A stretch of 64,000 nucleotides of DNA from Nitrospirillum viridazoti CBAmc (GCF_000730165.1 NZ_CP022110.1:2053501-2117500), one strand, 5' to 3'; counted from the stretch's first letter, positions 1 through 9,456 are shown. Translations and numbers: made by a program. Notes: generated from the sequence alone by a model not told the origin.

Positions 1-145
1 GGATGGCCAGGCCATCGTACTTGCCGATGATGGCCTTCAGCTCGTCGGGCTTCAGGCCGGTGATGACGTCGACCTCGACGCCGCGCTCCTTGAAAATCTC
101 GACGGCGCGGGGGCTCAGGCTGTCCGAAATGAGAACCTTGGGCAT
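1..145 (-). CDS. serA: D-3-phosphoglycerate dehydrogenase, N-terminal fragment (cut by window edge)
   Basis: Only the first 48 codons lie in the window. The translation begins MPKVLISDSLSPRAVEIF and continues with GVEVDVITGLKPDEL, which is the usual N-terminus of phosphoglycerate dehydrogenase, the first enzyme of serine synthesis from 3-phosphoglycerate. The ATG follows an AAGGA Shine-Dalgarno at about ten bases. It sits 114 bases downstream of serC on the same strand, the usual alphaproteobacterial serC-serA order, so the two are probably co-transcribed. The NAD-binding and ACT domains are outside the window and cannot be checked. Confidence 0.85.
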   Translation of the reverse strand, partial: MPKVLISDSLSPRAVEIFKERGVEVDVITGLKPDELKAIIGKYDGLAI

Positions 146-259
146 GGCTCTGCGATCCTTTTGGAGGATGGGCCGGCGCCGCCCCCGGATGGACTCCGGG
201 TGTACCAGGCGGCGCCAGGCCGTATGTCAGGAAAGGCGTGTAAGACGCTAAGGTGCGGC

Positions 260-1429
260 TCAGGCGACCAGTTCGGCCGCGACCGTGGCGTACGCCCAGT
301 CGATCCAGGGCAGCAGCGCCTGGATGTCGGACCGCTCCACCGTGGCGCCGCCCCAAATGCGCAGGCCGGGCGGGGCGTCGCGGTAGGCGCCAGCGTCCAG
401 CGCAACGCCTTCCTTTTCGAGCAGGGACGCCACTTTCTTCGCCACCTCAGCCTGGACTTCCGGCGTCTGACCGGCCAGCTTCGGGTCGGCGAACTTCAGG
501 CAGATGGAGGTACAGGAGCGGGTGGCGGGCACCTCGGCCAGGAAGGCCGCGGTGGTGCCGGCCGCAACCCAATCGGCCACCGCGGCCAGGTTGCTTTCGG
601 ACCGTTCTATCAGGCCTTTCAGGCCGCCCACGGACTCGGCCCAGCGCAGGCCATCCAGGGCGTCTTCCACCGCCAGCATGGAGGGGGTGTTGATGGTCTC
701 GCCCTTGAAGATGCCTTCGACGATCTTGCCGTCCTTGGTCATGCGGAAGATCTTGGGCAGCGGCCATGCCGGCTTATAGCTTTCCAGGCGGGCGACGGCG
801 CGGGGGCTCAGCACCAGCATGCCGTGGGCCGCCTCACCGCCCAGCACCTTCTGCCAGGACCAGGTGACGACATCCAGCTTGTCCCAGGGCAGGTCCATGG
901 CGAACGCGGCGGAGGTCGCGTCGCAGATGGTCAGGCCTTCGCGGTCGGCCGCGATCCACTCACCATCGGGCACACGCACGCCAGAGGTGGTGCCGTTCCA
1001 GGTGAAGACCACATCGTTCTTGAAATCGACCTGCGTCAGGTCCGGCAGCTTGCCGTAGCCGGCGGTGAAGGTGCGGGCGTCGGCCAGCTTCAGCTGCTTC
1101 ACGACGTCGGTCACCCAATCCTTGCCGAAGCTTTCCCAGGCAACCATGTCGACGCCACGGGCGCCGAGCAGCGACCACAGGGCCATTTCCACGGCACCGG
1201 TGTCGGAGGCCGGGACGATACCGATGCGGTAATCGGCCGGAATGTTCAGCAGGGCGCGGCTGCGGTCGATGACCTCTTGCAGCTTGGCCTTGCCGGGCTT
1301 GGACCGGTGCGAGCGGCCCACCAGGGCGCCCTTCAAGGCTTCCAGCGTCCAACCCGGACGCTTGGCGCAGGGACCAGAGGAGAAATTCGGATTCGACGGC
1401 CGGCTCTCGGGCTTCGGCGGTACGGTCAT
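260..1429 (-). CDS. serC: Phosphoserine aminotransferase (alphaproteobacterial SerC_2 type)
   Basis: A PLP-dependent class V aminotransferase of 389 residues that converts 3-phosphohydroxypyruvate and glutamate to phosphoserine, the second step of serine synthesis. The N-terminus reads [16 protein letters not shown] and the Schiff-base lysine is visible in [11 protein letters not shown]. Its length and N-terminus match the longer alphaproteobacterial/archaeal subtype rather than the 360-residue enterobacterial enzyme. I chose the ATG at 1429 over the longer frame from 1489 because an AAGGA Shine-Dalgarno lies eight bases upstream and the family similarity begins just after it. It is followed by serA on the same strand. 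Confidence 0.93.
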   Translation of the reverse strand: MTVPPKPESRPSNPNFSSGPCAKRPGWTLEALKGALVGRSHRSKPGKAKLQEVIDRSRALLNIPADYRIGIVPASDTGAVEMALWSLLGARGVDMVAWESFGKDWVTDVVKQLKLADARTFTAGYGKLPDLTQVDFKNDVVFTWNGTTSGVRVPDGEWIAADREGLTICDATSAAFAMDLPWDKLDVVTWSWQKVLGGEAAHGMLVLSPRAVARLESYKPAWPLPKIFRMTKDGKIVEGIFKGETINTPSMLAVEDALDGLRWAESVGGLKGLIERSESNLAAVADWVAAGTTAAFLAEVPATRSCTSICLKFADPKLAGQTPEVQAEVAKKVASLLEKEGVALDAGAYRDAPPGLRIWGGATVERSDIQALLPWIDWAYATVAAELVA

Positions 1430-1433
1430 GATG

Positions 1434-1471
1434 CTATTCCTTGCAGAATAGTTGCGCCTCGTTGGGGAGGC
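1434..1471 (-). promoter_or_regulatory. Candidate serC leader: two tandem hairpins, the second holding the ribosome-binding site
   Basis: Read on the minus strand, GCCTC/GAGGC (1467-1471 with 1456-1460) forms one hairpin. CTATTC/GAATAG (1446-1451 with 1434-1439) forms a second whose loop and 3' arm contain the AAGGA Shine-Dalgarno of serC. Alphaproteobacterial serC genes are known to carry a conserved leader RNA, the serC motif. The match to that family is an inference from position and the two-hairpin layout, not from an alignment. Confidence 0.45.
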
Positions 1472-1598
1472 GTGTCCCGCCGCGGACATTATGGGCGCCG
1501 CGCAAGAACGTCAATCATGACGGCATGGTGGCGACACATTGCTGCCATGCCGGAACGCGCGGCGAAACATCCTTTCGAATATGGACAGGGTGGCGGGA

Positions 1599-3335
1599 TC
1601 AGGCCGCCGCGTGGGGGATGAGGGCCGGCGGAACCAGGCGGCTGGCGGCCAGATTCTCACACAGCTTGAAGTAGTTGTCCCGCCGCTCCGTGGCGCTCTC
1701 GAATCGCTCCAGATAGTTCAGGATGAACTCCGGACGGCGCAGGGCGGTGGTCAGCGTCTCGCTGGCGAAGGTGCGGGCCCTGCCCTCCGGCAGGCCGCCG
1801 CAGGTGTTGATCAGGGCCAGCATGCGGTCGGCGAAGCCCATGGCCTGGTTGCCGACGATCTCCGTTCGCACCGTCTCGAACAGGGCGCTGTCCAGAATGT
1901 CCAGCATCTCCCGCTTGGAGGTTTCCGGCAGGCCGGCGTTCTGGATACGGTCGGACAGCTCGCTCAGCGGCTGGATGATGTCCATACGCCGATTCTGGCA
2001 GCCCATGTCCCAGACGATGTCGTCCGGCACGATGAGGGAGCGCAGGTAGGGCGCCAGCTTGGCCTTGGCCTGGCGGCCCGGCGCCATGTTCACCAGGCTC
2101 AGGATCAGGTTGATCTTGGAATAGGTGCCGCGGGCCAGGGCCATGACGTCCGACATGGCTTCCGGCTGGATCAGCTTGTCGGCGCGCAGCGCGATGGCTT
2201 CCTGGATTTCCTCGTCATTCACCAGGGTGGGCGCCGTGACCTTGAGGTGGTCCTGGATGCGCACCAGGGCGCGCAACTCGTCCTGAATGTTACGCTCGCC
2301 ATGGAACGGCAGGCGGGCGTGCAGGTGGCGCAGCAGGCCCAGGCGCAGCTCCGCCAGCGTGCGCGGCAGCACACCCTGCGCCAGCAGTTCCGACAGGGTG
2401 ATGACGCCCGGCAGGTGGCTGCCGGCGGCGTCCATCTCCACCTTGCCCAGCTTGCCGACATAGAGGTTGATGGCGTTCAGCACCAGCTCGATGCGATCGG
2501 CCTCCTTCCCCACCAACTCGCGCAAGGCCAGGGAGGAACCCATGATCTCAGCGGCGATGCTGTCGATGATGCGCATCTCGCGCACCGTCAGCTCGGGGCT
2601 GAACAGGCGGAACAGCCGGTCCAGCTTTTCCATCCAGCTCTTGCAGCCGGCGAGATAGGCGGCGGTGGCGCGATAGAGGCCGGGGATGGGGTCCGCCCCG
2701 CCGGCGGCCAGCTTGTCCGACAACGCCTTCAGGCCGCCCGGCGCCAGCGGCGGCACGGGGTTGCCCTTGGCCTTGGCCAACAGACGGCTGAGGCCGTCGT
2801 CCACCATGGCCATCAGTTCCTTCATGCGCGACACGGCGCTCTGCTGGCTGCCGCGCACCTGCTGGCTGGCCAGGCGTTGCAGCGCGCCCTGGACCAGCGT
2901 GCCGGCGTTGTCCAGCGCGCGGGCCGCCACCTCGTAATACAGCACTTCCAGCGGGGTCACGCGCACATCGTCCAGATAGCGGGCGAACAGGCCGCGGATG
3001 ACCTGCCGCTGGACGTCGCCGGTGAAATCCTCCGGCTTGTCGCACCAGGAGGCGTCGCGACCGGGGTTGGCGATCTGCAGCGGGTCGGTTTCCGCCACAC
3101 CGGGGCGCAAGCGCTTGCGCACGGTGATGTGGCTCTTGAAGTCGTGGTCCAGGTAATCGCGGCGGCGCACGATACGCACGCCGTCGACCTCCTTGCGGTC
3201 GATCAGCAGGGCGGCCGCGGGCTCAATCTGCCGCAGGTCAGGCCCTTCCTTGACCAGAAGCCACTGGTCATTGTGCAGGCTGTGCAGCTCGAACGCGGTT
3301 TTCACCGTTCCGACCAGTTGCTGTTGCCTTTCCAC
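1599..3335 (-). CDS. Conserved-looking hypothetical protein, about 578 residues, mostly helical
   Basis: I do not recognise this protein. It is a long, cytoplasmic-looking, mainly alpha-helical sequence with no signal peptide, no membrane segment and no nucleotide-binding motif that I can see. The N-terminal 80 residues contain a charged stretch (LIDRKEVDGVRIVRRRDY). The middle is rich in Leu/Ala/Arg helices, and the C-terminus ends in FILNYLERFESATERRDNYF. The frame is open for 1.7 kb with strong GC-rich codon use, so it is real coding sequence. The start is a GTG at 3335 with no strong Shine-Dalgarno and may be misplaced by a few codons. It stands alone between serC and a 378-base gap. Confidence 0.75.
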   Translation of the reverse strand: MERQQQLVGTVKTAFELHSLHNDQWLLVKEGPDLRQIEPAAALLIDRKEVDGVRIVRRRDYLDHDFKSHITVRKRLRPGVAETDPLQIANPGRDASWCDKPEDFTGDVQRQVIRGLFARYLDDVRVTPLEVLYYEVAARALDNAGTLVQGALQRLASQQVRGSQQSAVSRMKELMAMVDDGLSRLLAKAKGNPVPPLAPGGLKALSDKLAAGGADPIPGLYRATAAYLAGCKSWMEKLDRLFRLFSPELTVREMRIIDSIAAEIMGSSLALRELVGKEADRIELVLNAINLYVGKLGKVEMDAAGSHLPGVITLSELLAQGVLPRTLAELRLGLLRHLHARLPFHGERNIQDELRALVRIQDHLKVTAPTLVNDEEIQEAIALRADKLIQPEAMSDVMALARGTYSKINLILSLVNMAPGRQAKAKLAPYLRSLIVPDDIVWDMGCQNRRMDIIQPLSELSDRIQNAGLPETSKREMLDILDSALFETVRTEIVGNQAMGFADRMLALINTCGGLPEGRARTFASETLTTALRRPEFILNYLERFESATERRDNYFKLCENLAASRLVPPALIPHAAA

Positions 3336-3713
3336 CGGGACCCTGGCTCCAACGAATAGCTGGGCGCGGCCGTAGTGTTAATACAGCTTGAACGCCCGGT
3401 TTTATGAATGCGTCGCGCATCATCCCGCATCCACAGGGCCGGGTAAACGGCTATGTCCGCAACCACCCCTTCCGTAACCGGCATGCCGGCGAAAACGGAG
3501 GGATTTTGCACCCTGTGGTCGGGGTCACCCGGAGCGGAAGGGCCAAACCATCAGTTGGGGGCAGACCAACCGACGCCATACCCCTTCCGACTCCGAAGCA
3601 TTCGGGCATCCTCCCCAAAAGATGGGGGCCGGATCAATCGGCTGAACGGCATAGACCGCTCCCCTTTCCAGTGAGAAGCAGTGGGCGGACGCTCGGAACC
3701 AGCGGGCGCGGGG
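3336..3713. other. Intergenic region of 378 bases, no gene recognised
   Basis: This stretch separates the start of the hypothetical gene (minus strand) from the 3' end of the phzF-like gene. It must contain the promoter of the former. The small open frames through it have no recognisable product or ribosome-binding site. I see no RNA gene or repeat in it. Confidence 0.5.
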
Positions 3714-4520
3714 TCAGATATGGATATACCCCTCCAGGAACAGGACAGCGTCGCCGCCGATGCGCACGCGATCGCCATCCAGCCGGCAGGTGAGCGCCCC
3801 GCCCCGCCGCGACACCTGACGGGCGGACAGGCGGTCGGTGTTTAGGCGCCGCGCCCAATAGGGAATGAGGGTGCAATGGGCCGACCCCGTCACCGGGTCT
3901 TCCGGCACGCCCTTGGCCGGCGCGAAGAAGCGGGAGACGAAATCCACGCCCGGCTCATCCCCCGGCGCGGTGACGATGACGGCGAAACGGTCGATGTCCA
4001 GCAGCCCGGCCATGTCGGGGGTCAAGGCGCGCACGGCGGCAGCATCGTCGTAGACCACCAGGTAATCCCGCGCGGCCAGGATGGCGGCGGGAGCCGGCCC
4101 GCCCAGGGCCGCGACCAGGCCATCATGCACCCTGTCCGGCGTCTGAGGCGGGCGGGCGGGGAAGTCCAGGGTCAGCCTTCCCTCCTCCCGCGCCACGGTC
4201 AACAAGCCGGCCTTCTGGGTGCGGAACACCACGCGCTCCGTACCCGGGTGCAGGATGTTCATCATCAGGTGGGCGGTGGCCAAGGTGGCGTGGCCGCATA
4301 AGTCGACCTCCACCGCCGGGGTGAACCAGCGCAGGCCCCAGGCGCCGTCATCCTGCGGCCCCGGCGGCACGAAGAAGGCCGTCTCCGACAGGTTGTTCTC
4401 CATGGCGATAGCCTGCAGCGTCGCATCCGGCAGCCAGGCGTCCAGCGGCACCACGGCGGCGGGGTTGCCGCCGAACGCGGCGCTGGTGAAGGCGTCGATC
4501 TGATAGATGGGCAGGCGCAT
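3714..4520 (-). CDS. PhzF-family isomerase/epimerase
   Basis: A 268-residue member of the PhzF (phenazine biosynthesis-like, diaminopimelate epimerase fold) family. It begins MRLPIYQIDAFTSAAFGGNP. The catalytic glutamate lies in NNLSETAF (about Glu46), followed by the family motifs VDLCGHATLA and EDPVTGSAHC. Most relatives are isomerases of unknown substrate, and nothing here suggests a phenazine pathway. The ATG at 4520 has a near-perfect GGAGG Shine-Dalgarno, which excludes the longer upstream frame. It is transcribed divergently from a MocR regulator 118 bases away, which probably controls it. Confidence 0.88.
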   Translation of the reverse strand: MRLPIYQIDAFTSAAFGGNPAAVVPLDAWLPDATLQAIAMENNLSETAFFVPPGPQDDGAWGLRWFTPAVEVDLCGHATLATAHLMMNILHPGTERVVFRTQKAGLLTVAREEGRLTLDFPARPPQTPDRVHDGLVAALGGPAPAAILAARDYLVVYDDAAAVRALTPDMAGLLDIDRFAVIVTAPGDEPGVDFVSRFFAPAKGVPEDPVTGSAHCTLIPYWARRLNTDRLSARQVSRRGGALTCRLDGDRVRIGGDAVLFLEGYIHI

Positions 4521-4575
4521 GGGGAAACCTCCTCCGGTAGGGCGGCAATGACAGTGTCGGCGCATTATGGCGGAT

Positions 4576-4646
4576 GACAATGGGGACAATTCCGGAATAG
4601 AACAGAGACATATCTTCATCAATGCCGATATTGTCGCCATGACAAT
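4576..4646. promoter_or_regulatory. Candidate MocR operator: repeated GACAAT half-sites
   Basis: GACAAT occurs as a direct repeat at 4576-4581 and 4585-4590. It occurs again as an inverted repeat, ATTGTC-5-GACAAT, at 4630-4646 overlapping the proposed start of the MocR gene. All four half-sites lie between divergent phzF and mocR. Direct plus inverted half-sites are typical of MocR/PdxR-type operators, so autoregulation and control of phzF are inferred. Confidence 0.5.
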
Positions 4647-6030
4647 GACCGAGAAGCAGCCACATTGGCTGCCCGACATCAGCCACCGCCCGGGCCCGCG
4701 CTATCGCGCCATCGCCGCCGCCCTGCAGGACGACATCGGCAGCGGCGCCCTGCCCATCGGCGCCAAGCTGCCCACCCATCGGGATCTGGCCTGGCGCCTG
4801 GGCGTCACCGTGGGCACGGTCACCCGCGCCTACGCGGAAGCCGAGCGCAGCGGCCTGATCGGAGGGGAGGTCGGGCGCGGCACCTTCGTGCGCGATCCCC
4901 GGCCGACGGAGGCGCCGGTGGACAACACCGGCATCATCGACCTGTCGGTCAACGCCCTGGCGCAGCACCCCAACGAGGAACGGCTGCGCCAGGCGCTGCT
5001 GGGCCTGGCGTCGCGCAACGACCTGTCGGGCCTCATGCACTACCCGCCCGTGAACGGCAGCGCCCGCCACCGCCAGGCCGGGGCGGCGTGGATCGCCCAG
5101 ACCACAGGCCTGACGGTGGACCCGGCCCTGGTGCTGCCCACGGCCGGGGGGCAGAACGCCATGCACCTGGCCCTGGCCGCCATCACCCGGCCCGGCGACA
5201 GCCTGCTGGTGGAGCAACTGTCCTATCCGGCGGTGAAGCCCCTGGCCGGGCTGCTGGATCTGCGGTTGGTACCCGTGGCCATGGATGACGGGGGCCTGCT
5301 GCCCGACGCGCTGGAGCAGGCGGCCCGCGCCCATGGCGCCCACGCGCTCTATTGCATGCCGCGCCTGCACAATCCCACCACGGTGACGCAAAGGCCCGAC
5401 CGCCGCCAGGCGGTAATGGCCGTCTGCCGGCAGGCCGGCATCCGGGTGGTGGAGGACGACGTCTACGGCTTCCTGGCCGACGACGCCGGCCCGCCGGCCC
5501 TGGTGGCGCTGGATCCGGAGCGGGTGCTGTTCCTGACCAGCCTGTCCAAGAACCTGATGCCCGGGTTGCGCACCGGCTTCCTGCTGTGCCCGCCGCCCCT
5601 GATGGACCGGGTGCGTACCCTGCTGCGCGCCACCCTGCTGGGGGTCAACCCGCTGGGGGCGGAGCTGTCGGCGGAGTTCATCCTGTCCGGCGCGGCCATG
5701 GAAAGCGCCATTCAGCGTCGCGCCCTGGTAGCGGACCGTCAGGCCCAGGCCCGCCGCCTGTTGCCTGGCGCCGCCTCCGACCCCGCCTGCCCGCACCTGT
5801 GGCTGCCCCTGCCCGAGCCCTGGCGGCGCGAGGATTTCGCCCGCGCGCTGCTAAGCCGGGGCGTGCGCGTCACGCCGGCCGACGCCTTCGCCGTGGCCCG
5901 CGGCGACACGCCCCACGCCGTGCGCGTCTGCATCGGCGGGGTGGAGCGGGTGGAGGTGCTGGAACACGGCCTGCGCATCCTGGCCGATCTGCTCTCAGAG
6001 CCCGCCGCCATGGGGGAGAGTTTTGTTTAG
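4639..6030 (+). CDS. MocR-type transcriptional regulator (GntR wHTH fused to aminotransferase fold)
   Basis: A 463-residue regulator with an N-terminal GntR winged helix (about residues 15-80, with LPTHRDLAWRLGVTVGTVTRAY as its recognition region). This is fused to a fold-type I aminotransferase domain (about 100-455) with the PLP lysine in SLSKNLMPG (about Lys304). MocR proteins use bound PLP or an aminated ligand to control a neighbouring gene. The divergent phzF gene is the obvious candidate. The start is uncertain: ATGs exist at 4567, 4639 and 4645, and none has a good Shine-Dalgarno. I use 4639 because the similarity begins shortly after. Its stop overlaps the thiD stop by four bases, tail to tail. 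Confidence 0.88.
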   Translation: MTMTEKQPHWLPDISHRPGPRYRAIAAALQDDIGSGALPIGAKLPTHRDLAWRLGVTVGTVTRAYAEAERSGLIGGEVGRGTFVRDPRPTEAPVDNTGIIDLSVNALAQHPNEERLRQALLGLASRNDLSGLMHYPPVNGSARHRQAGAAWIAQTTGLTVDPALVLPTAGGQNAMHLALAAITRPGDSLLVEQLSYPAVKPLAGLLDLRLVPVAMDDGGLLPDALEQAARAHGAHALYCMPRLHNPTTVTQRPDRRQAVMAVCRQAGIRVVEDDVYGFLADDAGPPALVALDPERVLFLTSLSKNLMPGLRTGFLLCPPPLMDRVRTLLRATLLGVNPLGAELSAEFILSGAAMESAIQRRALVADRQAQARRLLPGAASDPACPHLWLPLPEPWRREDFARALLSRGVRVTPADAFAVARGDTPHAVRVCIGGVERVEVLEHGLRILADLLSEPAAMGESFV

Positions 6031-6839
6031 GGAAACGGCCTGACCGTGTGCATGTGGTTCAAAGGGCCATGGCCGCCGCCGAAGCCGGGCGCGGTGCGGA
6101 TGGCCTCCTGCACGTAGGCGTGCGCCCGTTCCACCGCCTGGGGCGCGGCCAGCCCCTGGGCCAAGCCGCAGGCGATGGCCGACGCCAAGGTGCAGCCGGT
6201 CCCGTGGGTGTGCACACTGTCGAAGCGGGGGGCGCTGTAGCTGTGTTCCCCACCCCGGGTGACCAGCAGGTCGGTCACCACCGGGCCGGCGCGGTGGCCG
6301 CCCTTGACCAGCACGGCGTGGGTGCCGAAGTCCAGCAGGCGGTCGGCGGCGCGGCGCATGCCGTCCAGGCTGTCACCCTCGAAACTTTCCAGGGGCAGGC
6401 CGGTCAGGGCCGCCGCCTCCACCGTGTTGGGGGTTAGCAGCGTGGTGATGGGCAGCAGCCGCGTGATCGCCACCGACACGGCGCGATCCTCCAGCAGGCG
6501 CTGGCCGCCTTTGGCCGCCATGACCGGATCGACCACCAGGGCGGGCACGCCCACCTCGCTCAGTACCTCGGCCACCGTCTCGATGACCTCGGCGCAGGCC
6601 AGCATGCCGGTCTTGACCGCGTCGGCGCCGATATCGGCCAGGCAAAGCCGCATCTGCAGGGCGATGAACTCTGGCGGAACGGGCATCACCGCCTGGACGC
6701 CATGGGTGTCCTGCGCCGTCAGGGCCGTCACCGCCGTCATGGCGTAGCCACCCAGCGCCGTCACCGCCTTGATGTCCGCCTGGATACCGGCGCCGCCGCC
6801 GCTGTCGGACCCGGCGACGATCAGGACACGGCCGCGCAT
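6027..6839 (-). CDS. thiD: Hydroxymethylpyrimidine/phosphomethylpyrimidine kinase
   Basis: A ribokinase-fold enzyme of 270 residues that phosphorylates HMP and then HMP-phosphate to make the pyrimidine pyrophosphate used by ThiE in thiamine synthesis. The substrate site GSDSGGGAGIQADIKA (residues 10-25) is present. So is the anion-hole region HGTGCTLASAIA near the C-terminus. An AAGG Shine-Dalgarno precedes the ATG. It follows glmM by four bases, suggesting it is the last gene of the tol-ftsH-glmM run. A thiE lies 27 kb away at 33.4 kb. No TPP riboswitch is visible upstream. Confidence 0.93.
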   Translation of the reverse strand: MRGRVLIVAGSDSGGGAGIQADIKAVTALGGYAMTAVTALTAQDTHGVQAVMPVPPEFIALQMRLCLADIGADAVKTGMLACAEVIETVAEVLSEVGVPALVVDPVMAAKGGQRLLEDRAVSVAITRLLPITTLLTPNTVEAAALTGLPLESFEGDSLDGMRRAADRLLDFGTHAVLVKGGHRAGPVVTDLLVTRGGEHSYSAPRFDSVHTHGTGCTLASAIACGLAQGLAAPQAVERAHAYVQEAIRTAPGFGGGHGPLNHMHTVRPFP

Positions 6840-6843
6840 GGCC

Positions 6844-8220
6844 TTATTCCGCGACCTTGGAGGCGGGCGCCGGGGCGGCGTCCTTGATGGCGGCGACGAT
6901 GTCGTCCACCACCGCCGTCACCAGGCCCTGGTCGTCGCCCTCCGCCATGACGCGGATCAGCGGCTCGGTGCCCGACTTGCGGATCAGGACGCGACCGGTG
7001 CCGCCCAGCCGGGCTTCGCCGGCGCGGATGGCGTCCTGAACGCGGGTGGCAGCCAGGGGCGTGGTGCCGCCCGCCGGCTCGAACCGCACGTTCTTCAGCA
7101 CCTGCGGCAGGGCCTGGAAGACACGCAGCACCTCCGACGCTGGCTTGCCCGACTGCTGGATTACGGCCAGCACCTGCAGGGCTGCCACCAGGCCATCGCC
7201 CGTCGTGCCATGGTCGGACAGGACGATGTGGCCGGACTGTTCGCCACCGACGTTGTAGCCATGCTCGCGCATATGCTCCACGACATAGCGGTCGCCCACC
7301 GGCGTGCGGGCCAGGCTCAGGCCCCGGCCCTTCAGGTGCAGTTCCAGGCCCAGGTTGGACATGACGGTGGCCACGACGCCGCCGCCGCGCAGGGTGCCGG
7401 CATCGGCGCAGGCGCAGCCGATCAGCGCCATGACCTGGTCGCCGTCGATCTGGGTGCCGGTCTCATCCGCCAGGATCAGGCGGTCGGCGTCGCCGTCCAG
7501 GGCGATGCCCAGGTGGGCACCATGGGCCACCACGGCGTCGCGCATGGCCTTGGGCGCCGTGGCGCCGCACTCCTTGTTGATGTTGAAGCCGTCGGGCGCC
7601 ACTGCCACCGGGATGACCTCGGCCCCCAGTTCCCACAACACCTTGGGCGCCACCTTGTAGGCGGCGCCGTTGGCGCAATCGACCACGATCTTCAGCCCAT
7701 CCAGGCGCAGGCCGCGCGGGAAGGTGGCTTTCGCCTGCTCGATATAGCGGCCGATGGCGTCGTCCAGGCGCTGGGCACGGCCCAGATCCTTGGCACCGGC
7801 CAGATCACTGAAGCCCTCCACCATGCGCGCCTCGATGGCGGCCTCGACCTCGTCGGACAGCTTGTAGCCATCGGGCCCGAACAGCTTGATGCCGTTGTCG
7901 TAATAGGGATTGTGCGAGGCGGAGATCATGACGCCCATGTCGGCGCGCAGCGACCGCGTCAGCATGGCCACCGCCGGCGTGGGCATGGGGCCCACCAGGG
8001 TCACGTCCATGCCCATGGAGACGAAGCCGGCCACCAGCGCCGGTTCCAGCATGTAGCCCGACAGGCGGGTGTCCTTGCCGATGACCACCAGGTGGCGGTG
8101 GTTGCCGCGGCGGAACTGCAGGGCGGCGGCCATGGCCACCTTCAGGGCCGTCTCCGCCGTCATGGGCTCGCTATTGGCCGTGCCCCGGATGCCGTCGGTA
8201 CCAAAGAGTTTACGCGCCAT
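6844..8220 (-). CDS. glmM: Phosphoglucosamine mutase
   Basis: This 458-residue alpha-D-phosphohexomutase interconverts glucosamine-6-phosphate and glucosamine-1-phosphate, supplying UDP-GlcNAc for peptidoglycan and lipopolysaccharide. The N-terminus [13 protein letters not shown] is diagnostic. The phosphoserine is Ser102 in [12 protein letters not shown], the metal-binding loop is DGDADR, and the phosphate-binding loop is [11 protein letters not shown] near the end. Length is about the usual 445. The gene lies 25 bases downstream of folP, as in many proteobacteria (ftsH-folP-glmM). Confidence 0.96.
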   Translation of the reverse strand: MARKLFGTDGIRGTANSEPMTAETALKVAMAAALQFRRGNHRHLVVIGKDTRLSGYMLEPALVAGFVSMGMDVTLVGPMPTPAVAMLTRSLRADMGVMISASHNPYYDNGIKLFGPDGYKLSDEVEAAIEARMVEGFSDLAGAKDLGRAQRLDDAIGRYIEQAKATFPRGLRLDGLKIVVDCANGAAYKVAPKVLWELGAEVIPVAVAPDGFNINKECGATAPKAMRDAVVAHGAHLGIALDGDADRLILADETGTQIDGDQVMALIGCACADAGTLRGGGVVATVMSNLGLELHLKGRGLSLARTPVGDRYVVEHMREHGYNVGGEQSGHIVLSDHGTTGDGLVAALQVLAVIQQSGKPASEVLRVFQALPQVLKNVRFEPAGGTTPLAATRVQDAIRAGEARLGGTGRVLIRKSGTEPLIRVMAEGDDQGLVTAVVDDIVAAIKDAAPAPASKVAE

Positions 8221-8245
8221 CGTCTTTCACGCCGCCGTCAAAAGT

Positions 8246-9361
8246 CTAAACATTGTGGCCGTGCAGCGCCTGCCACAGGGCCCGCGCCTGCACCGTCTCC
8301 GCTACATCGTGCACCCGCAGGATATGCGCGCCCCGGTCCAGGCAGGCAAGGCCGCCGGCCAGCGATCCGGCCAACCGGTCCTTGGGCGCCTCTCCCCGCG
8401 ACAGGGCGGCCAGGAATCGCTTGCGCGACAGGCCCACCAGCAGGGCGCAGCCGGTGCCATGATAGAGCGCCGTGTGGCACAGAATGTCCAGATTATGCGC
8501 CACCGTCTTGCCGAAGCCGATGCCCGGATCGACGACGATACGTGCACGGGGGATGCCGGCGGCCACGCACGCCTCCACCCGCGCCAGCAGATAGTCCATG
8601 ACGTCCAGGGCGGCGTCGGCGTAGCGCGGCTCCAGTTGCATGGTGCGGGGGTCGCCCTGCATGTGCATGAGCACGACCGGGCAGCCGCGCGCCGCCACCA
8701 GGGCCAGGCTGTGGGGATCACCCTCCAGCGCGCTGATGTCATTGATGATGCGGGCGCCGGCATCCAGCGCCGCCGCCATGACCGGGGCGTGGCGGGTATC
8801 GACGGAGACGACCGCCCCCACCGCCGCCAGCGCGCGGATGACAGGCACCACTCGCGCGGCCTCCTCCGCCGGCGACACCGGGGCGGCGCCCGGCCGCGTG
8901 CTCTCGCCGCCGATGTCCAGGATATCGGCGCCGGCCGCCATCAGGGCCCGTCCATGGGCGATGGCGGCATCGGCGGCGGCGTAGTCCCCCCCATCGGAGA
9001 AGCTGTCGGGCGTGACGTTGACGATACCCATCACCAGGGGGCGGGAAAGGTCCAGGCCGGCAAAGGCCGGGCGCGGCGCTGACAGGGCGGCGAGGCGCCG
9101 GCCGATAGCCTCGCCCACCCCGGCGGCAGCGGCCCAGGCGGCCAACTCGCGCGACTCCATCACCTTGCGGGCGACGGCACCAGGGCGGCGCACCGCCACC
9201 TCCACCTGCGTGAAGGACAAGACCGTACCCGCCAGCGGATGGCCATCGGGGGCGTGCAAGCCGGACAGCAGGCCCACAGGGGTCAGGTACACGTCTTCGG
9301 CGGCAACGGGCGCCCCGGAAGTCCACGGGTCCAACGGGACGGAAGGCAGGTCGGATGGCAT
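8246..9361 (-). CDS. folP: Dihydropteroate synthase with N-terminal extension
   Basis: The enzyme joins p-aminobenzoate to dihydropterin pyrophosphate to make dihydropteroate. The TIM-barrel core starts at VMGIVNVTPDSFSDGG (from about residue 110). It continues with DIGGESTRPGA, the NDI segment INDISALEG, HMQGDPRTMQ and DPGIGFGKT, all expected sulfonamide-target motifs. At 371 residues it is about 90 longer than E. coli FolP. The extra 105 N-terminal residues are well encoded, and alphaproteobacterial FolPs often carry such an extension. It lies between the ftsH terminator and glmM on the same strand. Confidence 0.95.
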   Translation of the reverse strand: MPSDLPSVPLDPWTSGAPVAAEDVYLTPVGLLSGLHAPDGHPLAGTVLSFTQVEVAVRRPGAVARKVMESRELAAWAAAAGVGEAIGRRLAALSAPRPAFAGLDLSRPLVMGIVNVTPDSFSDGGDYAAADAAIAHGRALMAAGADILDIGGESTRPGAAPVSPAEEAARVVPVIRALAAVGAVVSVDTRHAPVMAAALDAGARIINDISALEGDPHSLALVAARGCPVVLMHMQGDPRTMQLEPRYADAALDVMDYLLARVEACVAAGIPRARIVVDPGIGFGKTVAHNLDILCHTALYHGTGCALLVGLSRKRFLAALSRGEAPKDRLAGSLAGGLACLDRGAHILRVHDVAETVQARALWQALHGHNV

Positions 9362-9456
9362 GAATGTCCTCTCACGCGATGCCGCGATCCTAGTCCCCTG
9401 CCCGCGCCGGCGTCATCCGCCCTGGCGACAGCCCTGCCCCACGGCGGATCGCCACC

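Noticed and set aside
3302-3674. Small open frames in the gap before the phzF-like gene
   Set aside because: They overlap each other on both strands, have no ribosome-binding sites and encode no recognisable sequence.
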